Shown: positions 1 to 9,614, counted from the first letter of the stretch. The stretch is 64,000 nucleotides of DNA from Muricauda sp. MAR_2010_75 (GCF_000745185.1 NZ_JQNJ01000001.1:3950501-4014500), one strand, 5' to 3'. The notes: generated from the sequence alone by a model not told the origin. Made by a program: numbers and translations.

Positions 1-727
1 TGTAAAAAGCAAGGAAAATGTGAGTTTAGAGAATAAACTCATATTGGAATTGCCAACATCTAAGACTGAAGTAACTCAAACCTTTAGTAAGACATCCAAG
101 GTCTATGTTGATGGCAACTTAGTTGGCGAATATCATGCAACTGCAACTCCAACTTCATTTTTACAGAGTTCTTATTTTGCAGTCATCGATGCCATCACTG
201 TAGATACCAATATAGCTACAGATGATCCCGCATTGAATGATTTGTTTTCTTCCGGAGGTATGTCTGGCATGTTGGGTACCATTTGGCTGATCATGTGTGC
301 CATGGTCTTTGGCGGTATCATGGATGGCATTGGAGCCCTGGAACGCATTACGGAGTCGCTCTTGAAAATGGCCAAGACCACTTTTGGGCTTTTTGCAAGT
401 ACCGTGGGAAGTTGTCTGGCACTCAACGTCACCGCATCTGACCAGTATTTGGCCATTGTGGTTCCCGGGAAAATGTTCTCCAAAGCTTATGAAGAACGCG
501 GATTGGCCCCAGAGAACCTTAGCCGGACCTTGGAAGATTCTGGAACAGTTACATCGGTACTTGTGCCGTGGAACACCTGTGGTGCCTACCACAGTAGTGT
601 ATTGGGTGTGGGTGTTGGCGAATATGCATTGTATGCCATTTTCAATTGGTTGAGTCCATTCATGACACTCCTTTTTGCAGCATTGAAGATTAAAATCAAG
701 ATGTTGACAACTACCAAAGTGTCCTAA
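1..727 (+). CDS. nhaC: Na+/H+ antiporter NhaC family, C-terminal part (cut by window edge)
   Basis: The reading frame is open from the first bases of the window, so the N-terminal half lies outside. What remains has hydrophobic segments separated by glycine-rich turns and the block NVTASDQY followed by LEDSGTVTSVLVPWNTC, which is the conserved part of NhaC-type antiporters (IT superfamily, inner membrane, exchange of Na+ for H+). A GTG at 20 is an internal codon rather than a start, because the frame continues upstream without a stop. The last residues are basic (KIKIK) as at a cytoplasmic tail. The next gene is 95 bp away and looks independent. Confidence 0.8.
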   Translation, partial: VKSKENVSLENKLILELPTSKTEVTQTFSKTSKVYVDGNLVGEYHATATPTSFLQSSYFAVIDAITVDTNIATDDPALNDLFSSGGMSGMLGTIWLIMCAMVFGGIMDGIGALERITESLLKMAKTTFGLFASTVGSCLALNVTASDQYLAIVVPGKMFSKAYEERGLAPENLSRTLEDSGTVTSVLVPWNTCGAYHSSVLGVGVGEYALYAIFNWLSPFMTLLFAALKIKIKMLTTTKVS

Positions 728-791
728 CCAATAGCCCGTAATTTTTCAAAGAACCTTTTCCAAATCAGTCTAAAAGAAGGTTTTTTTTAAG

Positions 792-799
792 TATTTTTG
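792..799 (+). promoter_or_regulatory. Bacteroidota -7 element for tpx
   Basis: TATTTTTG fits the TAnnTTTG consensus of the Bacteroidota housekeeping sigma factor and lies 23 bases before the tpx ATG. No clear -33 TTG is seen at the right spacing, so this is a moderate call. Confidence 0.45.
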
Positions 800-822
800 G
801 CCTCGAACCAAAATATAAAAAC

Positions 823-1329
823 ATGGCTACTGTTACCTTAAAAGGAAACGAAATACATACGCTTGGCAACCTTCCAAAAAACGGTTCCCAAGCCCCCGAT
901 TTTACATTGACCAAGACAGACCTTTCCTCGACCTCGCTTTCAGATTACAAAGGAAAAAAGGTGGTCTTGAACATTTTTCCAAGCATTGATACTGGAACTT
1001 GTGCCCAATCGGTTCGTCAGTTCAACCAAGAAGCCGCTGAATTGGACAACACCACCATATTATGCATCTCAAAAGACCTTCCATTTGCACAGGCACGTTT
1101 TTGCGGAGCTGAAGGAATCGACAAGGTGGAAACCCTTTCTGATTTTAGGGATGGTAACTTCGGAAAAGCATACAATGTGGAATTCATCGATGGACCTTTG
1201 CAGAGTTTGTTGTCTCGTTCCGTTGTGGTCTTGAATGAAAATGGCGAGGTAATCTATTCGGAACAAGTCTCTGAAACGGTGGATGAACCCAACTATAAGG
1301 CTGCGCTTGAAGCATTGATGGATGCCTAG
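823..1329 (+). CDS. tpx: Thiol peroxidase Tpx (atypical 2-Cys peroxiredoxin)
   Basis: 168 residues, the usual Tpx length. The peroxidatic cysteine is Cys60 in DTGTCAQSVRQF and the resolving cysteine is Cys94 in ARFCGAEG, the spacing typical of Tpx. The family reduces hydrogen and organic peroxides in the cytoplasm with thioredoxin as donor. The start ATG follows a TAnnTTTG promoter element with a short leader. The stop overlaps the start of dgkA by 8 bases, so the two are co-translated. An extra cysteine, Cys81, is present. Confidence 0.95.
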   Translation: MATVTLKGNEIHTLGNLPKNGSQAPDFTLTKTDLSSTSLSDYKGKKVVLNIFPSIDTGTCAQSVRQFNQEAAELDNTTILCISKDLPFAQARFCGAEGIDKVETLSDFRDGNFGKAYNVEFIDGPLQSLLSRSVVVLNENGEVIYSEQVSETVDEPNYKAALEALMDA

Positions 1330-1687
1330 GGAATCTTTTTTTAAGAATAGGATTCGCAGTGTGGGCTTCGCACTGAAGGGGATGTTTTTGCTCCTACGAA
1401 CCGAGGCCAGCATACAAATCCAATTTTGCATTGCCATTGTAATGACCATTGCAGGATTCTATTTTGAGATTTCCAATACGGAATGGATTCTGCAGCTCTT
1501 TGCCATTGGTTTGGTCATGGGCATTGAAGGGGTCAACACGGCCATTGAGAAAATATCGGACTACATTCAACCAAAAAACGACCCCAAAATTGGTTTGATA
1601 AAAGATATTTCCGCAGGCGCCGTTATGATAGTGTCCATTGTGGCAAGTATCATTGGACTCATCATCTACGTGCCCAAATTAATGTAA
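1322..1687 (+). CDS. dgkA: Diacylglycerol kinase family protein (DgkA)
   Basis: 121 residues with three membrane segments and the family signature EGVNTAIEKISD near residue 69, which carries the catalytic and metal-binding glutamates. Members phosphorylate diacylglycerol or undecaprenol in the inner membrane and so recycle lipid carriers for wall synthesis. The ATG sits inside the last codons of tpx (8-base overlap), which marks translational coupling. Which lipid is the substrate cannot be told from sequence. Confidence 0.9.
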   Translation: MPRESFFKNRIRSVGFALKGMFLLLRTEASIQIQFCIAIVMTIAGFYFEISNTEWILQLFAIGLVMGIEGVNTAIEKISDYIQPKNDPKIGLIKDISAGAVMIVSIVASIIGLIIYVPKLM

Positions 1688-1715
1688 GCAACGGCAAAGC
1701 TTAATTGAAGCATCG

Positions 1716-1723
1716 TAAATTTG
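1716..1723 (+). promoter_or_regulatory. Putative -7 element for ftsK
   Basis: TAAATTTG matches TAnnTTTG 29 bases before the ftsK ATG, in the 64-bp gap after dgkA. No good -33 element is visible. Confidence 0.4.
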
Positions 1724-1751
1724 TAAATTAGCCCCGCATAAACCATGATCA

Positions 1752-4136
1752 ATGGCAAAAAAAAGGACAAAATCTAAATCCAAACCTACTGCTGCCAAAA
1801 GGAAGGTTTCCCTGAAACCCTCCAAACAGAACAAGATTATCTTTGGCAGTTTACTTATTGTCCTCAGCATTGCGCTGTTCTTTTCCTTCATGTCATACTA
1901 TTTCACTTGGCAAGCGGACCAAAGTTTATTGTCCGAGTTTGCCAACAGAAATGCAGAAGCCAGCAACCTCTTGAACAAGTTTGGCGCCAGTGTGAGCCAT
2001 TTTTTCATGTACCGTGGGTTTGGACTGGCCTCATTTGCTTTTCCGGTATTGTTGGCCGTTACGGGACTCTACCTCTTTTTAGGTTTGAGTGGCAAGGGTC
2101 TTATTGGAAAATGGATTTGGGGATTGGTCGGAGTTATTTGGATTTCTGTTGCTCTTGGTTTTTTTGCGATAGACCAACCGCTTTTGGGTGGACTTATCGG
2201 ATATGAAATGAACGATTTCCTTCAAGATTACACGGGTAAGATCGGAGTATTTCTCATTTTGGTGTTTGTATTGATGGTGATTTTGGTGCGACTGTTCAAT
2301 TTCACCCCCGAAGGTGTTGCCAATTTCTTCCGCAAGCAACGGCAACAGATTAAATCCGACTTTCAAAAAAATGAATCAGTTTCTGGTTCCGAAAATGCAG
2401 AAGAATCCGAAGAGCACAGTCTTGACCTGAGTACTGATGACGATACCCCCATAAAAGTGGACACGTATACCCACAAAAAAGATATTCCTCCCTTAAAAAG
2501 TGAGGCAGGACTTGATGTAAACCTTCCCGAAGAGGATGAAGTGGATATCAGCTTGGAAGTGGAAAAAGTTGAAGAGGAAAAAGAGGAAAGCGACATTAAA
2601 TCCGAAAAACTGGTCAAGGATTTTGGGGAATTCGACCCCAAACTGGAATTGGGCAATTATAAATTCCCTCCTTTAGACCTTTTGGATGCCCACGGTGCTT
2701 CTGGTGGCATTACCATTAACCAAGAAGAACTGGAAGAAAATAAAAACCGGATTGTAAGTACCCTTAAGAACTACAAAATCGGGATTGCACAGATCAAAGC
2801 CACTATTGGCCCAACGGTAACCCTTTACGAAATTGTCCCTGAAGCGGGTATCCGTATTTCCAAAATCAAAAACCTCGAGGACGACATTGCGCTTTCTTTA
2901 GCAGCATTGGGTATTCGGATTATTGCTCCCATTCCCGGAAAAGGAACCATCGGTATTGAAGTGCCCAACAAGAATGCCACTGTGGTTTCCATGCGTTCGG
3001 TGATTGCATCGAACAAATTCCAAAAGGCCGAGATGGAACTTCCCATAGCTTTCGGAAAGACTATTAGCAACGAAACTTTTGTGGTGGATTTAGCCAAAAT
3101 GCCACACTTGCTCATGGCTGGAGCCACCGGTCAGGGTAAATCCGTAGGGTTGAATGCCGTAATCACGTCTTTACTTTACAAAAAACACCCTGCGGAGGTT
3201 AAATTTGTTCTGGTGGATCCCAAAAAAGTGGAGCTGACCCTGTACAACAAAATTGAGCGTCATTTCTTGGCCAAACTTCCAGATTCGGAGGATGCCATTA
3301 TAACGGATAACAATAAGGTCATCAATACCTTGAATTCACTCTGTATTGAAATGGATAATCGGTATGAGCTGTTAAAAACGGCCATGGTCCGAAACATAAA
3401 GGAATACAATGTCAAGTTCAAAGCCAGAAAGCTCAACCCGAATGATGGGCATAAGTTCCTCCCCTACATTGTTTTGGTGATTGATGAGTTCGCAGACCTG
3501 ATCATGACCGCCGGAAAGGAGGTGGAAACACCCATTGCCCGATTGGCACAATTGGCCCGGGCCATCGGAATCCATTTGATCATTGCTACACAACGCCCTT
3601 CTGTTAATGTGATCACGGGTATCATCAAGGCGAATTTCCCTGCACGAATTGCATTTCGAGTGACCTCAAAAATAGATTCCAGAACCATTCTGGACGCCCA
3701 AGGCGCTGACCAACTTATAGGCCGTGGTGATATGCTCTACACCCAAGGAAACGATGTTACCAGGCTTCAATGTGCCTTTGTGGACACCCCTGAGGTGGCC
3801 AAAATTACCGATTATGTTGGTTCGCAACGTGCCTATCCAGATGCTCACTTACTGCCAGAATATGTGGGTGAAGAATCTGGCACAAGTCTTGATAATGATA
3901 TCGCGGACAGGGATGCCATGTTCCGTGAGGCCGCTGAAGTTATTGTAACGGCACAACAAGGTTCTGCTTCCCTGATCCAACGTAAATTGAAATTGGGCTA
4001 CAACAGAGCAGGTAGAATCATAGATCAGTTGGAAGCTGCAGGAATTGTTGGCCCTTTTGAAGGCAGTAAGGCGCGTCAGGTGTTGATACCCGACATTTAC
4101 TCTTTGGAACAATTGTTAGAAAATGAATCAAAATAA
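1752..4136 (+). CDS. ftsK: DNA translocase FtsK
   Basis: 794 residues. A lysine-rich start is followed by four membrane segments within about residues 25-185, an acidic, glutamate-rich linker (about 200-300), then the motor: Walker A GATGQGKS near 457 and Walker B VLVIDEFADL near 574, and a C-terminal gamma-type winged helix (about 725-794, with KLKLGYNRAGRIIDQLEAAGI). FtsK anchors at the septum and pumps chromosome dimers toward dif for XerCD resolution. The linker is short compared with the enterobacterial protein, as usual in Bacteroidota. lolA begins at its stop codon. Confidence 0.97.
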   Translation: MAKKRTKSKSKPTAAKRKVSLKPSKQNKIIFGSLLIVLSIALFFSFMSYYFTWQADQSLLSEFANRNAEASNLLNKFGASVSHFFMYRGFGLASFAFPVLLAVTGLYLFLGLSGKGLIGKWIWGLVGVIWISVALGFFAIDQPLLGGLIGYEMNDFLQDYTGKIGVFLILVFVLMVILVRLFNFTPEGVANFFRKQRQQIKSDFQKNESVSGSENAEESEEHSLDLSTDDDTPIKVDTYTHKKDIPPLKSEAGLDVNLPEEDEVDISLEVEKVEEEKEESDIKSEKLVKDFGEFDPKLELGNYKFPPLDLLDAHGASGGITINQEELEENKNRIVSTLKNYKIGIAQIKATIGPTVTLYEIVPEAGIRISKIKNLEDDIALSLAALGIRIIAPIPGKGTIGIEVPNKNATVVSMRSVIASNKFQKAEMELPIAFGKTISNETFVVDLAKMPHLLMAGATGQGKSVGLNAVITSLLYKKHPAEVKFVLVDPKKVELTLYNKIERHFLAKLPDSEDAIITDNNKVINTLNSLCIEMDNRYELLKTAMVRNIKEYNVKFKARKLNPNDGHKFLPYIVLVIDEFADLIMTAGKEVETPIARLAQLARAIGIHLIIATQRPSVNVITGIIKANFPARIAFRVTSKIDSRTILDAQGADQLIGRGDMLYTQGNDVTRLQCAFVDTPEVAKITDYVGSQRAYPDAHLLPEYVGEESGTSLDNDIADRDAMFREAAEVIVTAQQGSASLIQRKLKLGYNRAGRIIDQLEAAGIVGPFEGSKARQVLIPDIYSLEQLLENESK

Positions 4137-4140
4137 AACC

Positions 4141-4788
4141 ATGATCAAAAAACATATTCTTTTAATCGGATTTTTAACGGTAGGTCTTTTTTCGTTCGGG
4201 CAAAACTCGGACAAGGCCAAAGCATTGCTGGATGAAGTGTACAGCAAAGTAAAAAGCTACGATAATATTTATATTGATTTTAGGTCCACTCTGGAAAATA
4301 CTGAGGCCAACCTAAAACAAGAAACCAACGGTAATGTTACCTTGGATGGTGAAAAGTATTTCCTGAATTATTTGGGGGCACAACAACTTTTTGATGGAAA
4401 TAAAGTGTACACCATTGTTCCCGAAAATGAGGAGGTTACCATAGAGGATGTCAACGAGGACAATGATAACGTTAGCCCATCAAAAATGCTCACGTTCTAC
4501 AAGACAGGTCACAACTATCAGTGGGACATCTTACAAAATGTAGATGGAAGAAAAATCCAATACGTAAAATTGATTCCCATTGATTCCAATACGGAAATCA
4601 AGTCTGTGCTGTTGGGGATTGACACCCAAACCAAACATATCTACAAGCTTATACAGACCGGGAACAATGGCACCAAAACCACCATCACCGTTAATTCTTT
4701 CAAAACCAATCAGCCACTTTCGAGCACACTGTTTACCTTTGACGAGAAAAAATACGAGGACAAAGGGTATTACATTACAAGAAACTAG
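4141..4788 (+). CDS. lolA: LolA-like outer-membrane lipoprotein carrier
   Basis: 215 residues from this ATG, which gives a clean signal peptide (MIKKHILLIGFLTVGLFSFG, cleavage near FGQ). An in-frame ATG at 4123 lies inside ftsK and would add a hydrophilic extension. The mature part, beginning with repeated KAKALLDEVYSKVKSYDNI, has the alternating beta pattern and the N-terminal helix of the LolA/LolB-like fold. In the family the protein carries lipoproteins across the periplasm. It lies directly behind ftsK, a conserved order in Flavobacteria, and 3 bases before the LptG-like permease. Confidence 0.85.
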   Translation: MIKKHILLIGFLTVGLFSFGQNSDKAKALLDEVYSKVKSYDNIYIDFRSTLENTEANLKQETNGNVTLDGEKYFLNYLGAQQLFDGNKVYTIVPENEEVTIEDVNEDNDNVSPSKMLTFYKTGHNYQWDILQNVDGRKIQYVKLIPIDSNTEIKSVLLGIDTQTKHIYKLIQTGNNGTKTTITVNSFKTNQPLSSTLFTFDEKKYEDKGYYITRN

Positions 4789-4791
4789 GGA

Positions 4792-6285
4792 TTGAAAATA
4801 CTAGACCAGTATATATTACGAAGATTTCTATATAATTTCTTCAGTTCATTTTTCATCTTGATCGTCATATTCATCTTTCAGGGAATATGGCTATTCATTG
4901 ATGATTTGGCTGGAAAAGGTCTGGGCATTGTCATTATTGGAAAGTTCATTTTCTACTTTATCCCCACCTTGGTGGACAAAGTACTCCCACTTACCGTTCT
5001 ATTGTCCTCCATCCTAACCTTTGGAACCTTTGCCGAAAACTATGAGTTTGCCGCCATGAAGGCTTCGGGAATCTCCCTCCAGCGTGGTATGCGCAGCTTG
5101 ATTGTATTTGTACTCTTTTTGGGTGTGGTCACTTTTTTCTTCGCGAACAACGTTATTCCAAAATCCGAACAAAAAATATTCAACCTTAGGCGAAATATTG
5201 CCAAGGTAAAACCCGCCGCTGCCATTACGGAAGGGGTTTTCAGTGATTTTGAAGGCACCGGCGAAGGAATGAACATAAAAGTGGACAAAAAATATGGGGA
5301 ACAGGACCGTTTTTTGGACAATGTCATCATCCACAAAAAAACGGACCAAAACATAAACAGTACGGTCATCAAGGCAAAAACAGGAGAATTGATCAGTAGT
5401 GAGGAATCCGATATCATTCAACTGGTGCTAAAAGATGGGCATTATTATGAAGAACTAATTCCCAAGGATGCCAAAGAAAGAAGGAAACACCCCTTTGCGA
5501 AATCGGAATTTGAGACCTACACCATTAACATTGATATCTCTGAGCTCAACAATCAAGACTTGGAGGAAGATGGGAACATTACCACCGACAAGATGAAGAA
5601 TGTGGGCCGTTTGGTAAAGGATATTGATTCTTTGGCCAAAAACAACTTGGAAAAAGTAGAGGCCTTCTCCAAGAATATTGTCAACCGTATGGGTGCCTTC
5701 CCTGAAAAGAATCTTAAAACGGACAGTATTCGCCTTATTGCAGCTGTAGATACCTCAAAAACCAAAATAGCAAAGGACACCATAAAAGATGTTGATGACG
5801 TCCTGGCCACACTTGAAGAATGGCAACGGCTTCAGGTTATAAACAATGCCAAAAATTCCGTATCCGGGATTTTAAACACGGTCATCTCCAAAAAGGAAGA
5901 ACTCCAAAAACGATACAAGTTCTACAATAGCCACATCCTTTCGTTGCACAATAAATATGCACTGGCATTTTCCTGCATTATTCTCTTCTTTGTGGGAGCT
6001 CCATTGGGCGCCATTATTAGAAAAGGAGGGCTTGGTCTCCCTATGGTGATTGCCATTGTCTTATTTTTGACGTATTATTTTATTGGGGTATTTGCTGGAA
6101 ACTACGCCAAGGAAGGAAACATACACCCAGCATTTGGGGCTTGGCTTTCCACCTTAATCATGCTTCCGTTGGGTATCTCGCTCACTAGAAGGGCCACCGC
6201 AGATAGAGGGCTGTTCGGGTTTGGAAATATTTTTGACCGCATTAAATCCCTGTTTAAAAAGAAAGAAAAAGATTCTGAAGTATAA
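4792..6285 (+). CDS. lptG: LptF/LptG family permease (lipopolysaccharide export)
   Basis: 497 residues beginning with TTG (LKILDQYILRRFLYNFF), the typical N-terminus of the YjgP/YjgQ family. Three membrane segments come before a large periplasmic domain (about 120-380) and three follow it. The family forms the membrane part of the LptB2FG ATP-driven extractor that moves LPS from the inner membrane to the LptC-A-D bridge. The Bacteroidota form has a longer periplasmic domain than E. coli LptG (about 360 residues). The TTG start lies 3 bases after the lolA stop; the stop overlaps the ribB ATG by 1 base. Confidence 0.88.
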   Translation: MKILDQYILRRFLYNFFSSFFILIVIFIFQGIWLFIDDLAGKGLGIVIIGKFIFYFIPTLVDKVLPLTVLLSSILTFGTFAENYEFAAMKASGISLQRGMRSLIVFVLFLGVVTFFFANNVIPKSEQKIFNLRRNIAKVKPAAAITEGVFSDFEGTGEGMNIKVDKKYGEQDRFLDNVIIHKKTDQNINSTVIKAKTGELISSEESDIIQLVLKDGHYYEELIPKDAKERRKHPFAKSEFETYTINIDISELNNQDLEEDGNITTDKMKNVGRLVKDIDSLAKNNLEKVEAFSKNIVNRMGAFPEKNLKTDSIRLIAAVDTSKTKIAKDTIKDVDDVLATLEEWQRLQVINNAKNSVSGILNTVISKKEELQKRYKFYNSHILSLHNKYALAFSCIILFFVGAPLGAIIRKGGLGLPMVIAIVLFLTYYFIGVFAGNYAKEGNIHPAFGAWLSTLIMLPLGISLTRRATADRGLFGFGNIFDRIKSLFKKKEKDSEV

Positions 6286-7424
6286 TGGTTGCCAAAGAAA
6301 AAAAGATACAGCTAAACGCCATAGAAGAGGCCATTGAGGATATTCGTCAAGGGAAGGTCATCATTGTGGTGGATGATGAAAACCGTGAAAATGAAGGTGA
6401 TTTCTTGGCCGCTGCGGAACTCATTACCCCGGAGACAGTAAATTTTATGGCCACCCATGGACGTGGGCTTATTTGTGCTCCTCTCACAGAAGGAAGATGC
6501 AAAGATCTCGGGCTCCACAAAATGGTAACCCACAACTCCGATCCGTTGGAAACTGCTTTTACCGTTTCGGTGGATTTAAGGGGCAATGGGGTAACCACCG
6601 GAATTTCAGCTGCGGATAGGGCCAAAACGGTTCTGGCACTGACCGATCCAACCACAAAACCCCATGAATTGGCCCGTCCAGGGCATATTTTTCCATTAAT
6701 TGCGAAGGAAGGTGGGGTTTTGCGCAGAACAGGCCATACCGAGGCCGCTATAGATTTTGCCCGATTGGCCGGTTTGGAACCCGCTGGTGTTATTGTGGAG
6801 ATCATGAACGAGGATGGCAGTATGGCCCGATTACCGGAACTACTGGAAGTGGCCAAAAAGTTTAATCTGAAAATTGTATCCATCGAGGATTTGATTGCTT
6901 ACCGCATGGAGCACGACAGCCTTATTGAACTCAAGGAATCTTTCAGCATAAAAACCCGCTTCGGGGAGTTTCGGCTACGTGCCTACCAACAAACCACAAA
7001 CAATCAAGTGCATATTGCTTTGGTAAAGGGAAGTTGGAAATTGGGGGAACCGGTACTAACCCGAATCAATTCCACCCTGGTGAACAATGATATGTTGGGC
7101 ACTCTGACCAATAACCCAGATGAGGCCTTACAACGCATGTTCAATGTATTGAACTCCCAGGAAAAAGGTGCCATGATTTTTATCAATCAAGACAACCAAT
7201 CCATGAATTTGTTGAGTCGCTTGGCTGAGTTTAAAAAATTGCAGGCCCAAGGCATCACCAAAGCACCTAAAATTGATATGGACGCCAAAGATTTTGGCAT
7301 CGGGGCACAAATTCTGCACGATTTGAACATTTCCAAGATTCGGTTGTTGTCCAATTCCGGGCAGACCCGTCGCGTGGGCATGGTGGGTTACGGTTTGGAG
7401 ATTGTGGAGTACGTTAACTACTGA
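6285..7424 (+). CDS. ribB: 3,4-dihydroxy-2-butanone-4-phosphate synthase with degenerate GTP cyclohydrolase II domain
   Basis: 379 residues. Residues 1-210 are a complete RibB domain: the acidic metal-binding loop DDENRENEGD, HGRGLICAP, and the RRTGHTEAAID region, making the four-carbon precursor of riboflavin from ribulose 5-phosphate. Residues 215-379 align with the RibA half of RibBA (FSIKTRFGEF at its start), but the zinc cluster CxxGDxxGSxxCDC is absent; VNNDMLGTL stands in its place. So the second domain is unlikely to be an active cyclohydrolase. ATG overlaps the preceding stop. Most databases would name it RibBA; only the RibB activity is supported here. Confidence 0.9.
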   Translation: MVAKEKKIQLNAIEEAIEDIRQGKVIIVVDDENRENEGDFLAAAELITPETVNFMATHGRGLICAPLTEGRCKDLGLHKMVTHNSDPLETAFTVSVDLRGNGVTTGISAADRAKTVLALTDPTTKPHELARPGHIFPLIAKEGGVLRRTGHTEAAIDFARLAGLEPAGVIVEIMNEDGSMARLPELLEVAKKFNLKIVSIEDLIAYRMEHDSLIELKESFSIKTRFGEFRLRAYQQTTNNQVHIALVKGSWKLGEPVLTRINSTLVNNDMLGTLTNNPDEALQRMFNVLNSQEKGAMIFINQDNQSMNLLSRLAEFKKLQAQGITKAPKIDMDAKDFGIGAQILHDLNISKIRLLSNSGQTRRVGMVGYGLEIVEYVNY

Positions 7425-7521
7425 TTCAGGTTCAAACTCAAAACGCAAGTTCAAGTTCAATCAAGGCCAGAATTAGTGGATATTCGTGTAATTTGTGTCA
7501 AGCCCACCACTTCCCAAAATT

Positions 7522-7547
7522 AGATTCTTCACTAGGTTCAGAATGAC
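7522..7547. repeat. Possible dispersed intergenic repeat fragment
   Basis: The segment with TTCACTAGGTTCAGAATGAC resembles short intergenic repeats (…CTTCGTTCAGAATGAC…) common in Bacteroidota genomes. It lies between convergent ribB and the aminotransferase gene. Recognised from memory only; copy number cannot be checked here. Confidence 0.3.
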
Positions 7548-7554
7548 CAATTGG

Positions 7555-8748
7555 TTATATGAATGATTGGATAACTTCTATCATTTTTTTGGCTCTTTCC
7601 TTCATTTCCTTTTCGGTCCAGCCCAATTTTATCAAACAAGAAATGGTTCGTCCTACCCAAAGGTCGGATGCAGAAAAATCCACATTGGCATAATCCGGAA
7701 GTCCATCAGCTACTTCTTGGGGAAGATTTCCCAAGGATTTTAAATGTGTAAGATGTTCCCATTTTCGATAGTAGTGCCAATTGTTGTTGTACCAATAAAA
7801 ACAGGCATCCACTCCATTGGCTCCCAAAGCCTGATGTACATTTTGGGCCACATCTTCTGAAGGAAGGAAGAAACTCAAAAAGGAATAATTTTCCTCGCCT
7901 CCCTCGGGAACTCTTCTAAACGTTACCTCGGGAATGGTTGACAGGGCTTTACGTAAAATGGTATAGTTTCTTTTTTGCAGGTTGATGAATTCGTCCAATC
8001 GGGAAAGTTGGGCCAAGCCCACAGCGGCATTTAACTCTGAAATACGAAAATTATACCCCAAAAATGGATGCTGCTCTGCTCCCCTATCATTTCCGATATG
8101 GTCATGGCCATGATCCGAATATTTATGAGCATTTTGATAATAGCCTTCGTTATTCGTGATTACAGCTCCACCCTCACCGCAGGTAATGGTTTTTACATAA
8201 TCAAAAGAAAAACAGCCTAAATCCCCAATACTGCCCAAGGGTTTTCCTTGATAAGTACCACCAATGGCCTGACAGGCATCTTCCAAGAGCAATAGATTGT
8301 ATTTTTTACATAAACTTTGAAGCGCATCCAAATCGGCCATGGAACCGCACATGTGTACGGGCATGATTACCTTGGTTTTTTGGGTAATGGCCTTTTCCAC
8401 TGCATCAGGGTCCAACGTCAAAGTGTCATCCACATCCACCAAAACCGGAATGGCGCCAAGCGCCAAAATGGATTCAAAACTGGCCACAAAAGTAAAGGTG
8501 GGCATAATCACCTCATCCCCTGCTCCAATTCCAGCAGTGGCCAAGGCCACAGTAAGCGCGGCAGTACCGCTACTTACCAAATGCACGTATTGGGTCTGCA
8601 TCCTTTGGGACAAAGCAGCTTCAAGCTCCTTGGATTTCCAATGTCCGTTGCGCATTCCATCAAATCCATAGCGCATCAATACGCCTGAATCCAGCACATC
8701 CTGTACCTGTTTCCGTTCCTTATCTCCAAAAAGTTCAAAACCCGGCAT
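7555..8748 (-). CDS. DegT/DnrJ/EryC1/StrS family PLP aminotransferase
   Basis: 397 residues of the type I PLP fold used for sugar aminotransferases. The Schiff-base lysine is in SFDYVKTITCGEGG near residue 189; SSGTAALTVAL near 60 and EDACQAIGG near 160 hold the cofactor phosphate and ring. The family transaminates keto-sugars for surface polysaccharides, and some members are dehydratases; the substrate is not evident. No glycosyltransferases or sugar-nucleotide genes are near, so it is an isolated member. It shares a strand with the TSUP gene 18 bp upstream and may be co-transcribed with it. Confidence 0.88.
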   Translation of the reverse strand: MPGFELFGDKERKQVQDVLDSGVLMRYGFDGMRNGHWKSKELEAALSQRMQTQYVHLVSSGTAALTVALATAGIGAGDEVIMPTFTFVASFESILALGAIPVLVDVDDTLTLDPDAVEKAITQKTKVIMPVHMCGSMADLDALQSLCKKYNLLLLEDACQAIGGTYQGKPLGSIGDLGCFSFDYVKTITCGEGGAVITNNEGYYQNAHKYSDHGHDHIGNDRGAEQHPFLGYNFRISELNAAVGLAQLSRLDEFINLQKRNYTILRKALSTIPEVTFRRVPEGGEENYSFLSFFLPSEDVAQNVHQALGANGVDACFYWYNNNWHYYRKWEHLTHLKSLGNLPQEVADGLPDYANVDFSASDLWVGRTISCLIKLGWTEKEMKERAKKMIEVIQSFI

Positions 8749-8766
8749 TCCCTATCATTTTAAATT

Positions 8767-9519
8767 TTAAAAAAACCACAATTTTATCGCCATGGCGATT
8801 ACGGCCACAATCAAAAAAGTCTTGATGAATCCATCGCCCTTTTTTACCGAAAACCGACTGGCCACCCAAGCTCCCGTACCATTACCGATGGCCAAGATAA
8901 AACCCAATTTCCAATTGACCTTGTCATTGAACGCAAATACGGCCAGTGCGGAAAGCATATAAATAAAGACCACAGCCACTTTGGTGGCATTCACACGGAC
9001 TAGGTTCATTCTATTGACGAAATGCAGGAACAACATCATAAGAAATCCGAGTCCTGCATTGATAAATCCCCCATAAATCCCAAAAAAGAAGAACACTATA
9101 ATACTCAGCCACAGGTATTTTCCGGTGAAGCGCTCCTGCATTTCCTCCAACCTCATTTTGGGTTTAAAAATGATAATGAGCACCACAGCCACCATAATGA
9201 TGGCCAGAATCCTATTAAAGGTTTCCCCTTTAACATCAATTGCAATATAAGCCCCTAATATGGAACCAAAAAAAGCTGAAACCCCCAAATACACATTGAA
9301 TGGATAGGTGGAAATGCCCTTACTTTTAAAACCCGCGGTAGCCAAAGCAGTCTGAATAACAATGGCCACTCGGTTGGTCCCGTTGGCCACCGGCGCAGGC
9401 AATCCCAAAAATATGAGGGTTGGCAAAGATAATAGGGAGCCACCGCCTGCCACAGTATTAATAAAGCCTACTGCAAAGCCTACAGCCACCAAGAGTGGAT
9501 AGTGATACCATTCTTCCAT
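8767..9519 (-). CDS. Sulfite exporter TauE/SafE family (TSUP) permease
   Basis: 250 residues, about eight membrane segments in two halves. The family hallmark GFINTVAGGGSLLSLP is near residue 18 and a matching region near GGFINAGLGF lies in the second half. TSUP proteins move sulfite, sulfoacetate or related organic anions across the inner membrane; the substrate cannot be read from sequence. It starts about 140 bp before the tRNA-Ser on the other strand, and the aminotransferase follows closely. Confidence 0.88.
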   Translation of the reverse strand: MEEWYHYPLLVAVGFAVGFINTVAGGGSLLSLPTLIFLGLPAPVANGTNRVAIVIQTALATAGFKSKGISTYPFNVYLGVSAFFGSILGAYIAIDVKGETFNRILAIIMVAVVLIIIFKPKMRLEEMQERFTGKYLWLSIIVFFFFGIYGGFINAGLGFLMMLFLHFVNRMNLVRVNATKVAVVFIYMLSALAVFAFNDKVNWKLGFILAIGNGTGAWVASRFSVKKGDGFIKTFLIVAVIAMAIKLWFF

Positions 9520-9604
9520 TGGTGTAAAAGTACTAGGTAATTTTAGAAACTTTAGAAGGAAAAATTTAAAGTTTATAAACTTTTATAGAACCAAAAAAGC
9601 TTTA

Positions 9605-9612
9605 TATATTTG
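9605..9612 (+). promoter_or_regulatory. Promoter -7 element of tRNA-Ser
   Basis: TATATTTG matches TAnnTTTG exactly, 47 bases before the tRNA. The -33 region is only TTTA-like. The leader to the tRNA holds the hairpins described separately. Confidence 0.5.
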
Positions 9613-9614
9613 CA

